This document shows positions 1-6,210 of a DNA stretch of 9,490 nt, piece by piece; within the stretch, counting starts at the first letter, position 1; every line of letters begins with the position of its first letter. Source of the stretch: Tissierella_A sp964489715 (GTDB lineage: Bacteria; Bacillota; Clostridia; Tissierellales; Tissierellaceae). The notes below the pieces were generated by a model. The model did no database searches. It saw only the letters and a list, made by a program, of their open reading frames with translations, and was not told where the DNA came from. Position numbers and translations under genes: made by a program. The stretch spans positions 1-9,490 of the forward strand of contig CAZBAK010000058.1 of NCBI GenBank assembly GCA_964489715.1, in the 5' to 3' direction.

Positions 1-92
1 GTTTTAGGGTGTTTTCATGGTGGAAACCTTTAGTAATGTATCTTATACCAGCTGCCTTGTTATTCATATTTATAAATGGCGTGTTTTTCTAA
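1..92 (+). CDS. C-terminal fragment of a polytopic membrane protein
   Basis: A reading frame open from the window edge (codons begin at base 3) ends at TAA 90-92 and gives about 29 residues. It starts with an aromatic and basic stretch (FRVFSWWKP) followed by one hydrophobic helix (roughly LVMYLIPAALLFIFINGVFF) that runs to the stop. This looks like the last transmembrane segment of an integral membrane protein. A tryptophan-rich turn, then a Tyr-x-x-Pro helix close to the C-terminus, is reminiscent of sodium-dependent NSS-family transporters, but the piece is too short to assign a family. The other two forward frames are closed by stops within the first 35 bases, which supports this frame. 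Confidence 0.55.
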   Translation, partial: FRVFSWWKPLVMYLIPAALLFIFINGVFF

Positions 93-141
93 AAGGCTAT
101 AGATAAAATCAGATACTAAAACTTAATTATATGATAAACAT

Positions 142-185
142 CAAAGCCTTAGTGGCCTTCAAGGGCATACTAGGGCTTTGTTTTT
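142..185 (+). terminator. Strong hairpin plus T-run before ykvI (terminator or attenuator)
   Basis: The arms CAAAGCCTTAGT and ACTAGGGCTTTG form a 12-bp stem with one G-T pair. A smaller GCCT/GGGC stem can form inside the loop, and TTTTT follows at 181-185. It can terminate transcription of the upstream membrane protein gene. It ends only 18 bases before the ykvI ATG, leaving no room for a ykvI promoter downstream of it, so ykvI mRNA must pass through it. That makes it either a leaky terminator or a leader attenuator. Confidence 0.75.
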
Positions 186-203
186 GATAAAAAAGGAGAA
201 TTT

Positions 204-1285
204 ATGATAAAAGAAAAGCTAGATTTTAAAAGAGTATTGAGTTATTCAGGAGCATTTATTGCCTTCTTAATAGGGTCAGGATTTGCCACAGGACAAGAAA
301 TATCTCAATATTTTAGCTCCTATGGTTTTAAAGGGCTCTTGGGGGTAGCTGTAGTTTCTATACTATTTCTATATGTAGGAAGTAGTTTTATGACTGCAGG
401 TCAAAGATATAAATATAAAAATGGAAATGAGATATATATAAATATTATTTTGGAGAAAAACTAGGGAGAATCTTTGATTATTATTCAATAGTATTTATCT
501 ACATGTCCTTTATAGTTATGGTCAGTGGAGCGGGAGCTGCTTTAGAGCAGCAGTTTGGTCTACCTATAGCTGTAGGTGGAGTAGGGCTTGGTGCCCTGGC
601 AGCTTTTACAGTTGTACTGGGACTAGATGGTGTGGTTGACATTATAAGCAAGGTAGGACCTATTATTATTCTCCTAACATTGGGACTAGGTATAATATCT
701 ATTATAAGAAATCCAGATGGCTTGAAAAATGCGGAGACTATACTTTTAGAAACTCCAGTTTTAAGAGCAAGCAGCAATTGGTTTTTTGCTGCCCTATCCT
801 ATGTAGGTTTTTCCATGATATGGTTGGCTGGTTTCTTAGCTTCCTTAGGCCGATCCAGTAAGAGTAAGAAAGAATCAGTAGTTGGCATATCCATAGGAGC
901 TATAGGCTTTGGAATAGCACTGGCTATTGTAGCTCTAGGAATATTGGCAAATATAAAAGAACTAGCAGGATCAGAAGTTCCAAACTTAGCCTTGGCAGAA
1001 ATGGTCCATCCTATTTTAGCAATTTTATTTTCAGCTATAGTAGTAGCTGGAATATTTACAACAGCAGTACCTCTTCTTTGGCAAGTAATTGATAGATTTG
1101 CAGAAGAAAAAACTAATAAATTCACACTGCTTACTATCCTATTGGCCTCTGTTGGAATAGTAATAGGAATATTAATACCCTTTGGAGAGTTAGTAAATAG
1201 CGTATATGTAATAAACGGATATATAGGCCTTATCTTGTTGGTCTTTATGATAATTAAAAGTATTAAAAATAAAAGATTATTTTAA
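204..1285 (+). pseudogene. ykvI: YkvI-family membrane transporter, frameshifted
   Basis: The gene encodes a polytopic inner-membrane protein of the YkvI family (COG3949), distantly related to amino-acid permease/NSS-like transporters; the substrate is unknown. The start at 204 has AAGGAG at 193-198. The first part (204-464, 86 residues) carries the family-like glycine-rich helix with GSGFATGQE at about residues 24-32, then stops at TAG 462-464. The rest lies in another frame and reads back to about base 434 as IYKYYFGEKLGRIFDYYS, continuing through the ATG at 503 to TAA 1283-1285 with about eight more hydrophobic segments. The frames join at the AT repeat 432-440 and the A-run 440-442. Removing one AT unit, or adding one A, restores a protein of about 359-360 residues, a normal length for the family. 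The ATG at 503 has no ribosome binding site, so the second half is probably not made alone. It could be a real mutation, a slippage-prone phase switch or a sequence error. Confidence 0.85.
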
Positions 1286-1308
1286 AATATCAAGATCAAT
1301 AATCTTTT
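1271..1308 (+). terminator. Weak hairpin at the end of ykvI
   Basis: The 11-base arms AAAAGATTATT (1271-1281) and AATAATCTTTT (1298-1308) are perfectly complementary and overlap the ykvI stop codon. The stem is almost all A-T, the loop is 16 bases, and only four T residues end the right arm, so termination is likely inefficient. Read-through would supply the acylphosphatase gene, which starts 42 bases later and has no convincing promoter of its own. Confidence 0.5.
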
Positions 1309-1350
1309 ACGGATAGAAAAAGTGGGTATATATAAACAGAGGTGAATTAA

Positions 1351-1620
1351 ATGAAGAGAGTATTGATAAATCTATTTGGAAAGGTTCAAATGGTTGGATT
1401 TAGATATAGTACACTTCAAAAGGCAGAAGAATTAAAATTGGTAGGAACTGTAGAGAATCTAAGGGATGGAAGTGTTGAGATAGAGATACAGGGTGAAGAA
1501 GAGAATATTGACAAATTTATAGAATGGTCTAAATTGGGACCACCCTATGCAAATGTAAAGAAAATAATAGTTGAAGATAAGCAAGTTATAAGTGATGAAA
1601 AGGAATTTAAGATACTATAA
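1351..1620 (+). CDS. acyP: Acylphosphatase
   Basis: This is a small cytosolic enzyme (89 residues, the usual length) that hydrolyses carboxyl-phosphate bonds in acyl phosphates. The phosphate-binding loop is G10-K-V-Q-M-V-G-F-R18, followed by the conserved asparagine N36 in VENL. In characterised acylphosphatases the matching Arg and Asn are the catalytic residues. The DGSVEIEIQG strand and the GPPYANV turn near residue 65 are also typical. The start is set by AGAGGTGA at 1338-1345. One oddity is that the loop is normally VQGVGFR; here the glycine after Gln is methionine (M14), and the usual R in VRN is E35. Both catalytic residues are intact, so activity is plausible. The gene lies between the ykvI hairpin and its own strong terminator and may be transcribed by read-through from ykvI. 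Confidence 0.93.
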   Translation: MKRVLINLFGKVQMVGFRYSTLQKAEELKLVGTVENLRDGSVEIEIQGEEENIDKFIEWSKLGPPYANVKKIIVEDKQVISDEKEFKIL

Positions 1621-1624
1621 TAGT

Positions 1625-1668
1625 AAAAAGAATCAATAGATATAAAGAATATCTATTGATTCTTTTTT
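1625..1668 (+). terminator. Intrinsic terminator after acyP
   Basis: Two perfectly complementary 19-base arms (1625-1643 and 1649-1667) enclose a 5-base loop. The right arm ends in a run of six T residues (1663-1668). The hairpin starts four bases after the acyP stop codon. The left arm begins with an A-run, so the hairpin could also work on the other strand, but no minus-strand gene is present here. Confidence 0.92.
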
Positions 1669-1747
1669 ATAAATAAGTTATTATTAGGAATAATAATTGT
1701 AGGGGCAGAGCCTTGCTTCCATATATACTTACTAAGGGAGGATTTTA

Positions 1748-2812
1748 ATGGATATATTCAAAAGTTTAAAGGAATATGATTATGAACAACTTATATTTTG
1801 TCAGGATAAAGACAGTGGTTTAAAAGCAATAATAGCAATACATGATACAACTCTTGGGCCAGCTTTAGGTGGAACTAGAATATTAGACTATAATTCTGAA
1901 GAAGAGGCAATTATAGATGCTCTTAGATTATCTCGTGGAATGACTTATAAGAATGCCGCAGCAGGATTAAACCTAGGAGGAGGCAAAACTGTAATACTTG
2001 GAGATCCTAAGAAAATTAAAAACAAAGAACTTTTTAAAAGTTTAGGTAGATATATAGAAAGTCTAAATGGAAGATACATAACTGCTGAGGATATGAATGT
2101 AACAACTAGTGATATGGCCTTTGTAAAGGAAGAAACAGACTATGTAGTAGGTCTAGAAGGTAGAAGTGGAGATCCATCTCCTATTACAGCCTTTGGAATA
2201 TATAGAGGCATTTTAGCAGGCTTAGCTGAAGTCTATGGAGATGAAAATTTGACTGGTAGAAAGGTTGCAGTTCAAGGCCTAGGAGCTGTAGGTTATAAGC
2301 TATGTAGGTATCTATATGAAGCTGGAGCCCAATTGATTATAACTGATAATAAGCCTGCAAGTATAGAAGCTGGGATAAAAGAGTTTGGAGCCACAGGAGT
2401 AGATAAAGATGATATATATGATGTAGAATGTGATATATTTTCTCCCTGTGCCAAGGGAGCAATTTTAAATGATTTAACTATAAATAGATTGAAGTGTAAA
2501 ATAATAGGGGGGTCTGCAAACAATCAGCTAGCCCAAGAGAGATATGGAGATATGTTAAGGGAAAAAGATATACTATATCTACCAGACTATGTAATAAATA
2601 GTGGTGGTGTAATAAATGTCTATCAAGAGTTGGAAGGTTATGACAAGGATAAGGCTATGAATAAGGCATCAGAGATATATGATAGTATAAAGAAAATAAT
2701 CGAAATATCTAAAGAAGAAGATATAGCCAGCTATAGGGCTGCAAATAGAATGGTTGAGGAAAGAATTAAAAACAATAAAAGAGCAGGTAAGATCTATTTA
2801 AAAGATAGATAG
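1748..2812 (+). CDS. bcd: Leucine (branched-chain amino acid) dehydrogenase
   Basis: This cytosolic NAD-dependent oxidative deaminase of the Glu/Leu/Phe/Val dehydrogenase family interconverts L-leucine, valine or isoleucine with the 2-oxoacids and ammonia. The 354-residue protein matches the remembered Bacillus leucine dehydrogenase over long stretches (for example AIIAIHDTTLGPALGGTR). Substrate-binding K68, catalytic K80 in GLNLGGGKT and D115 in TAED are at the same numbers as in that enzyme. The NAD-binding Rossmann motif is G177-L-G179-A-V-G182, with D200 ending the second strand in LIITD. AGGGAGG at 1735-1741 fixes the start. The gene is not next to branched-chain oxoacid dehydrogenase or phosphate acyltransferase genes, so a stand-alone role in amino-acid fermentation or nitrogen balance is inferred. 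Preference for leucine over valine or phenylalanine is likely from overall similarity but not proven. Confidence 0.93.
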   Translation: MDIFKSLKEYDYEQLIFCQDKDSGLKAIIAIHDTTLGPALGGTRILDYNSEEEAIIDALRLSRGMTYKNAAAGLNLGGGKTVILGDPKKIKNKELFKSLGRYIESLNGRYITAEDMNVTTSDMAFVKEETDYVVGLEGRSGDPSPITAFGIYRGILAGLAEVYGDENLTGRKVAVQGLGAVGYKLCRYLYEAGAQLIITDNKPASIEAGIKEFGATGVDKDDIYDVECDIFSPCAKGAILNDLTINRLKCKIIGGSANNQLAQERYGDMLREKDILYLPDYVINSGGVINVYQELEGYDKDKAMNKASEIYDSIKKIIEISKEEDIASYRAANRMVEERIKNNKRAGKIYLKDR

Positions 2813-2813
2813 T

Positions 2814-2855
2814 AAAAAAGAGTTTCAAAATCAAATTATTTTGAAACTCTTTTTT
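2814..2855 (+). terminator. Intrinsic terminator after the leucine dehydrogenase gene
   Basis: Perfectly complementary 18-base arms (2814-2831 and 2838-2855) surround a 6-base loop. The core is GAGTTTCAAAAT, and the right arm ends in six T residues. It begins immediately after the TAG stop. The A-run on the left side would let it act in both directions. Confidence 0.93.
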
Positions 2856-2895
2856 ATTATTTAGAATTATAGCTAGAAAATTAAGAAAAAAGGTA

Positions 2896-2901
2896 TATAA
2901 T
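2896..2901 (+). promoter_or_regulatory. Candidate -10 element (TATAAT) for the unknown gene
   Basis: A perfect TATAAT lies 42 bases before the preferred TTG start at 2944. Transcription would begin at about 2908, which is where the longer reading frame's ATG lies, so that ATG could hardly be used. No good -35 hexamer is visible at the right spacing (CTAGAA at 2873-2878 is poor), so the call rests mainly on the -10. Confidence 0.45.
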
Positions 2902-2943
2902 AAATATATGATAATTTATTACAATACTAAGGAGATGGGAAAT

Positions 2944-3465
2944 TTGATAAAAACTATAACTACAAATTTAGATATAGTGGAAATGATGCTTTTTTATTGG
3001 GAGTCTGTAAAGGAAAGAGAAAAGATAGTTGAATCATTTATAATAGAAGTTTCAGAAAAAGAAGATATGGAATATCTTTATAATGAAAACTTCAATAAAG
3101 ATTCTGTAAGAAAGGTATTATCAGCTATTTCTAATAGAGAAAAGTTAAATCATCCCAGCAAAGAAGAGGGAAGATTTTGGAATAATAACATGTGGATGCT
3201 TGAAGATCTAAGTAATATGAACAATATGGTAAGGCCACTTAAGCTATTAAACTTGGATTATTTGAAAGATGAATTGGAAAGTAAATATGAGGAGCTAAAA
3301 GTGGTGTTTATTCCTGGCCACATAGAAGAATATTATATAGATGAAAATAAGCTTGTAATAAACTTTTTTAGAATCATGGTAGACATGATGGATGAAAGCA
3401 TAGTAAAGATAAGTGGAAAACCACTTGAAGAATATATAGTAGAAAAATTAAAAGAAATGGAATAA
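2944..3465 (+). CDS. Conserved protein of unknown function (possibly TDE2712 family)
   Basis: I prefer the TTG start at 2944, giving 173 residues, because AAGGAG (2929-2934) lies nine bases upstream. The in-frame ATG at 2908 has no proper ribosome binding site and coincides with the predicted transcript start. The protein is acidic, soluble and mostly helical, with no signal peptide or membrane segment. Recognisable blocks are IKTITTNLDIVEMM at the N-terminus, SVRKVLSAISNRE in the middle, the aromatic and Asn-rich RFWNNNMWMLEDL, and VFIPGHIEEYYID followed by LVINFFRI near the end. From memory these resemble a small family named after Treponema TDE2712, found in clostridia and spirochaetes, with no known function. 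I cannot verify the assignment. The gene stands alone between two terminators, and its neighbours give no clue to its role. Confidence 0.75.
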   Translation: MIKTITTNLDIVEMMLFYWESVKEREKIVESFIIEVSEKEDMEYLYNENFNKDSVRKVLSAISNREKLNHPSKEEGRFWNNNMWMLEDLSNMNNMVRPLKLLNLDYLKDELESKYEELKVVFIPGHIEEYYIDENKLVINFFRIMVDMMDESIVKISGKPLEEYIVEKLKEME

Positions 3466-3476
3466 GAAGTATAGAG

Positions 3477-3505
3477 ATAAGAGCTAGTAGAATACTAGCT
3501 CTTAT
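3477..3505. terminator. Hairpin between convergent genes
   Basis: Perfect 13-base arms, ATAAGAGCTAGTA (3477-3489) and TACTAGCTCTTAT (3493-3505), are separated by three bases. The hairpin lies between the stop of the unknown gene and the end of the minus-strand oxidoreductase. Neither side has a T-run, so it is a weak intrinsic terminator at best, though it could protect the 3' ends of both mRNAs. Confidence 0.5.
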
Positions 3506-3531
3506 CGTATGAAAAATGTTAAGTATATATT

Positions 3532-4725
3532 TTATCTATAGACCTTTAAAATATCTGTATATGGGTTTTCTCTTTTCTCTAGTAAATCAAGCAAAATTTC
3601 TGCCCCAGCCATAGAATAGCAAGTTCCATTACCCTCGTAGCCTAAAAGATAGTAAACATTAGATTGCAAGGGGTCTCTACCAATAAAAGGAAGACCATCT
3701 TTAGAGCTTCCAAAGAGTGCATTCCATCTATAATCTATTTTTAATTCAAGTTGAGGGAAAAAATCTTCTATTTCTTTTTTTATAGCTTCAGTTTTATTAT
3801 ATATAATAACTTTATCTGTTTGAACTATAGAAATTTTTTCATCAAGGCCGCCTGCTATTATTCTATTGTCTTTAGCAGTTCTAAAGTAAAGATAAGGCAT
3901 CTTAGTTTCCCAAAACATGGCCTTATCTTTCCAGGGTAGAGTTTGGGAGCTAGTAGCAGAAAATGCATAGGTCCTATCTATTCTAGCCTTATCCTTTATC
4001 ACTTCATAAAGCTTAGTATAACCTGTAGCCAGTATAATATTCTCATATTCTATTGTTTTACCAGTACTTGTAAAAACTCTATTATTAGTTATATTATTTA
4101 GATCAATAGAGGTGTTTTCAAAATAGTCTACACCTAGTTTAATATTTTCCTTGACCAAGGCCCTAATGAATTTATATGGATTTACTTCTGCGTCTTTCCA
4201 AGTTTTAAGAGCACAAGGTTTATCTATACCATAATTTATCTTTAGAGCAGGATTATCTATAAATTTTACTGGAAAATTTTGTTTTTTTAAAAAACTGTAT
4301 TCTTTAATTAGTTTTTCTTTGTCATCCTCATTAGAAGCATAATATATACTATTTCTTAATATATAATCAGTTTCTGAGTCTAGCTCATTATTTAAACTAG
4401 TAAGACTTTCCATGGCTTTTAAACACATTTCATAAAATAGCACTGCCTTATCTTCTCCTATATTTTCTGCAAGTTCCCAAAGCATAATATCACTGGAATA
4501 TTGAAGAAGACCAGTATTAGCTGAACTACTACCACTAGCTATTGTGTTTTTTTCAACAAGTGTAATCTTATGATTGTTTTTAGCTAGAACATAAGCAGCT
4601 AGATTACCAGACATACCACCACCTACTATAAGAACTTCTGTGACCTTATCTTCTATTAAAGAGTTAAATTTTATTACATCTTGTAAAGTTTTATCCCAAT
4701 ATGTTTTACCACTTATAAGTTCCAT
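3532..4725 (-). CDS. FAD-dependent oxidoreductase, DAO family
   Basis: This is a flavoprotein of the D-amino-acid oxidase/glycine oxidase-like (DAO) superfamily, likely cytosolic, that oxidises an amine or amino acid. The substrate is not readable from sequence. With the start at 4725 it has 397 residues. The dinucleotide-binding fold is VLIVGGGMSG (G35, G37, G40) with acidic E58 ending the second strand (ITLVEKN). SSANTGLLQYSS follows, near the expected flavin contact region. IILATGY is the second nucleotide-binding strand. The C-terminus has the typical RWNALFGSSKDGLPFIG and LLGYEGNGTCYSMAGAEILLDLL blocks that close the FAD site. The longer start at 4737 is unlikely, because that ATG lies within the GGAGG (4735-4731) that is properly placed, five bases away, for the ATG at 4725. 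There is no Rieske or other extra domain. It is divergent from the baeRF gene, and a weak TATAGT (4764-4759) could be its -10. Confidence 0.88.
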   Translation of the reverse strand: MELISGKTYWDKTLQDVIKFNSLIEDKVTEVLIVGGGMSGNLAAYVLAKNNHKITLVEKNTIASGSSSANTGLLQYSSDIMLWELAENIGEDKAVLFYEMCLKAMESLTSLNNELDSETDYILRNSIYYASNEDDKEKLIKEYSFLKKQNFPVKFIDNPALKINYGIDKPCALKTWKDAEVNPYKFIRALVKENIKLGVDYFENTSIDLNNITNNRVFTSTGKTIEYENIILATGYTKLYEVIKDKARIDRTYAFSATSSQTLPWKDKAMFWETKMPYLYFRTAKDNRIIAGGLDEKISIVQTDKVIIYNKTEAIKKEIEDFFPQLELKIDYRWNALFGSSKDGLPFIGRDPLQSNVYYLLGYEGNGTCYSMAGAEILLDLLEKRENPYTDILKVYR

Positions 4726-4782
4726 AAATGCCTCCATATTATTTATTTAAATATATTTACTATACTACCCTAGAAGTTCCTT

Positions 4783-4812
4783 TTGACACAAGCATATGAA
4801 AAGAGATTTAAA
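4783..4812 (+). promoter_or_regulatory. Candidate promoter for the baeRF gene
   Basis: A perfect -35 hexamer, TTGACA, lies at 4783-4788, and TTTAAA (4807-4812) is an 18-base spacer away as a modest -10. It would start transcription about 65 bases before the baeRF start. The promoter lies in the divergent region shared with the oxidoreductase gene. Confidence 0.45.
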
Positions 4813-4884
4813 TTATTAAATATATATATATTGGGTATAAGAAGTATAGAGACAAATTTAGATTCAAACGGAGGAGATAAATAT

Positions 4885-6033
4885 ATGTATGAAATAGTAA
4901 AGGAATTTCCAAATGAAATAATATTTGACCCAAAAGGAGCTTGTGTTAGTCTATATCAAACAACACATAAATCAAGTCCGGAAAATTTACAAGATCAGAT
5001 AAGATTTAAAAACTTAATACAAGAAATTAAAAGCTCTCTAGAGAAAGATTATTCACGAGAAGAAGTAGAAAATATCATGAAAGTATTTAATGATATAGCC
5101 GAAGATAGAATTTTTTGGAATAATACAACAGAAGGACTGGCTATTTTAGCAAATAAAGATAATTGCGTAGTTTATAAATTAAATAGAGAAGTAGAAGAAC
5201 TTGCAATAGTAGCAAATAATTTCCATATAAAACCACTTATAAGAAATTTCCAATCAGCAGACAATTATCACATACTGGGAATTACAAGAAATGATTTTAA
5301 TATTTATGAAGGAAATAGATATGGTATTGAGATGATAGAATTAGACGAAGATACACCAAAGACATTGAAAGAAGTATTGGGAGATGAATATACAGAGCCT
5401 CACCTTGAAGCAGGAAGATATAGTGGTGGAGCTACTGGTTCACCAGCATTTCATGGACATGGTGGAAGAAAAGATGAAATAGAGGTAGATACAGAAAGAT
5501 ATTTTAGATATATTGATAAATTTATAATAGATAATTTTTCTTCTGAAATGAGACTTCCTCTTATTCTAGTAGCTCTTGATGAGCACCAAGGAGAGTTTAG
5601 GAGTCTGAGTAAGAATAATTATCTATTAGACAAAAAAGTCAGTAAGGACCCAGAAGCACTTCCTAAAGAAGAGATAAGAAAATTATCCTGGGAAGAAATG
5701 GAACCTGTATATATACAAAAGACTAAGGATTTAGTTGAAAGATATGGCCTTCAAAGATCTAAGTTTTTAGGTACAGATGATATAGCAGAAATAGCAAGAG
5801 CAGCCTTAGAAGGAAAAATAGATACATTAATGATAGAAGATGGAAAGATAGAACCAGGAAGAATAAACAGAGAAAGTGGAGAGATTGAAAGAGGAGAAAT
5901 AGAGAACCCTGAATTAGGTGACGTAATAGATGATATAGGGGAATTGGCTTTAAAATCTCAAGCAGAAGTAGTAGTTCTTCCTCAAGAAAGAATGCCAAGT
6001 ACAACAGGTGTAGCAGCTATATTTAGATATTAA
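4885..6033 (+). CDS. baeRF-type release-factor-like protein
   Basis: The protein resembles bacterial relatives of the archaeo-eukaryotic release factor 1/Vms1 superfamily (baeRF, probably family 3), some members of which are proposed to act on peptidyl-tRNA or stalled ribosomes. The start is the ATG at 4885, giving 382 residues, because GGAGGAG (4870-4876) lies eight bases upstream. The reading frame extends back to a TTG at 4783, but that TTG is part of a TTGACA -35 box. Visible features are an N-terminal segment with ACVSLYQTTH, a central GSPAFHGHGG (H190-G194), then DTERYFRYIDKFI and RLPLILVALDEHQGEFRSLS. The C-terminal block VVVLPQERMPSTTGVAAIFRY ends at the last residue, as expected for these proteins. 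A charged insert rich in Gly-Glu-Ile (about residues 318-345) is local. No signal peptide or membrane segment is seen. Family membership is from motif memory; the biochemical role is inferred and uncertain. Confidence 0.82.
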   Translation: MYEIVKEFPNEIIFDPKGACVSLYQTTHKSSPENLQDQIRFKNLIQEIKSSLEKDYSREEVENIMKVFNDIAEDRIFWNNTTEGLAILANKDNCVVYKLNREVEELAIVANNFHIKPLIRNFQSADNYHILGITRNDFNIYEGNRYGIEMIELDEDTPKTLKEVLGDEYTEPHLEAGRYSGGATGSPAFHGHGGRKDEIEVDTERYFRYIDKFIIDNFSSEMRLPLILVALDEHQGEFRSLSKNNYLLDKKVSKDPEALPKEEIRKLSWEEMEPVYIQKTKDLVERYGLQRSKFLGTDDIAEIARAALEGKIDTLMIEDGKIEPGRINRESGEIERGEIENPELGDVIDDIGELALKSQAEVVVLPQERMPSTTGVAAIFRY

Positions 6034-6053
6034 AACTATAGAGTAATATAAAT

Positions 6054-6099
6054 ATAAAGATAGTCCAAGGAGATAATAAGATCCTTGGACTATCTTTAT
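6054..6099 (+). terminator. Hairpin terminator after the baeRF gene
   Basis: Perfectly complementary 18-base arms (6054-6071 and 6082-6099) contain the core GATAGTCCAAGGA, with a 10-base loop. The right arm ends in TTTAT and is followed by ATGAGTTTT-like sequence rather than a clean T-run, so termination may be moderate. It starts 20 bases after the stop codon. Confidence 0.7.
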
Positions 6100-6210
6100 G
6101 AGTTTTGCCCTGCTTAAAGGTTTATTTTCACAAATATAAGGTATAAATATAAAGAAGTATTATAGAGAGGGTTATAATTATTTGTACAATATATTTCAGG
6201 AGGAAAAACT

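Noticed and set aside
432..452. Classical programmed -1 frameshift in ykvI
   Set aside because: There is no X-XXY-YYZ heptamer and no obvious downstream pseudoknot. A -1 shift would restore the frame, but a repeat-length change explains it more simply.
499..777. 92-codon minus-strand frame within the ykvI region
   Set aside because: It lies opposite the clearly coding hydrophobic ykvI frame, has a composition typical of an antisense shadow and has no ribosome binding site. The same holds for the minus-strand frame 799-1125.
1305..1332. TTTTAC and TATATA as a promoter for acyP
   Set aside because: The predicted start falls inside the AGAGGTGA ribosome binding site, and both hexamers are poor. 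Read-through from ykvI is simpler.
2293..2523. Minus-strand frame inside the leucine dehydrogenase gene
   Set aside because: It is fully inside a well-conserved gene on the other strand and shows no recognisable motif.
5759..6004. Leucine-rich minus-strand frame opposite the baeRF gene
   Set aside because: The Leu/Phe run is the reverse complement of Glu/Lys-rich codons in the real gene, so the apparent membrane protein is an artefact. The frames at 6114-6368 and 6536-6754 are similar shadows.
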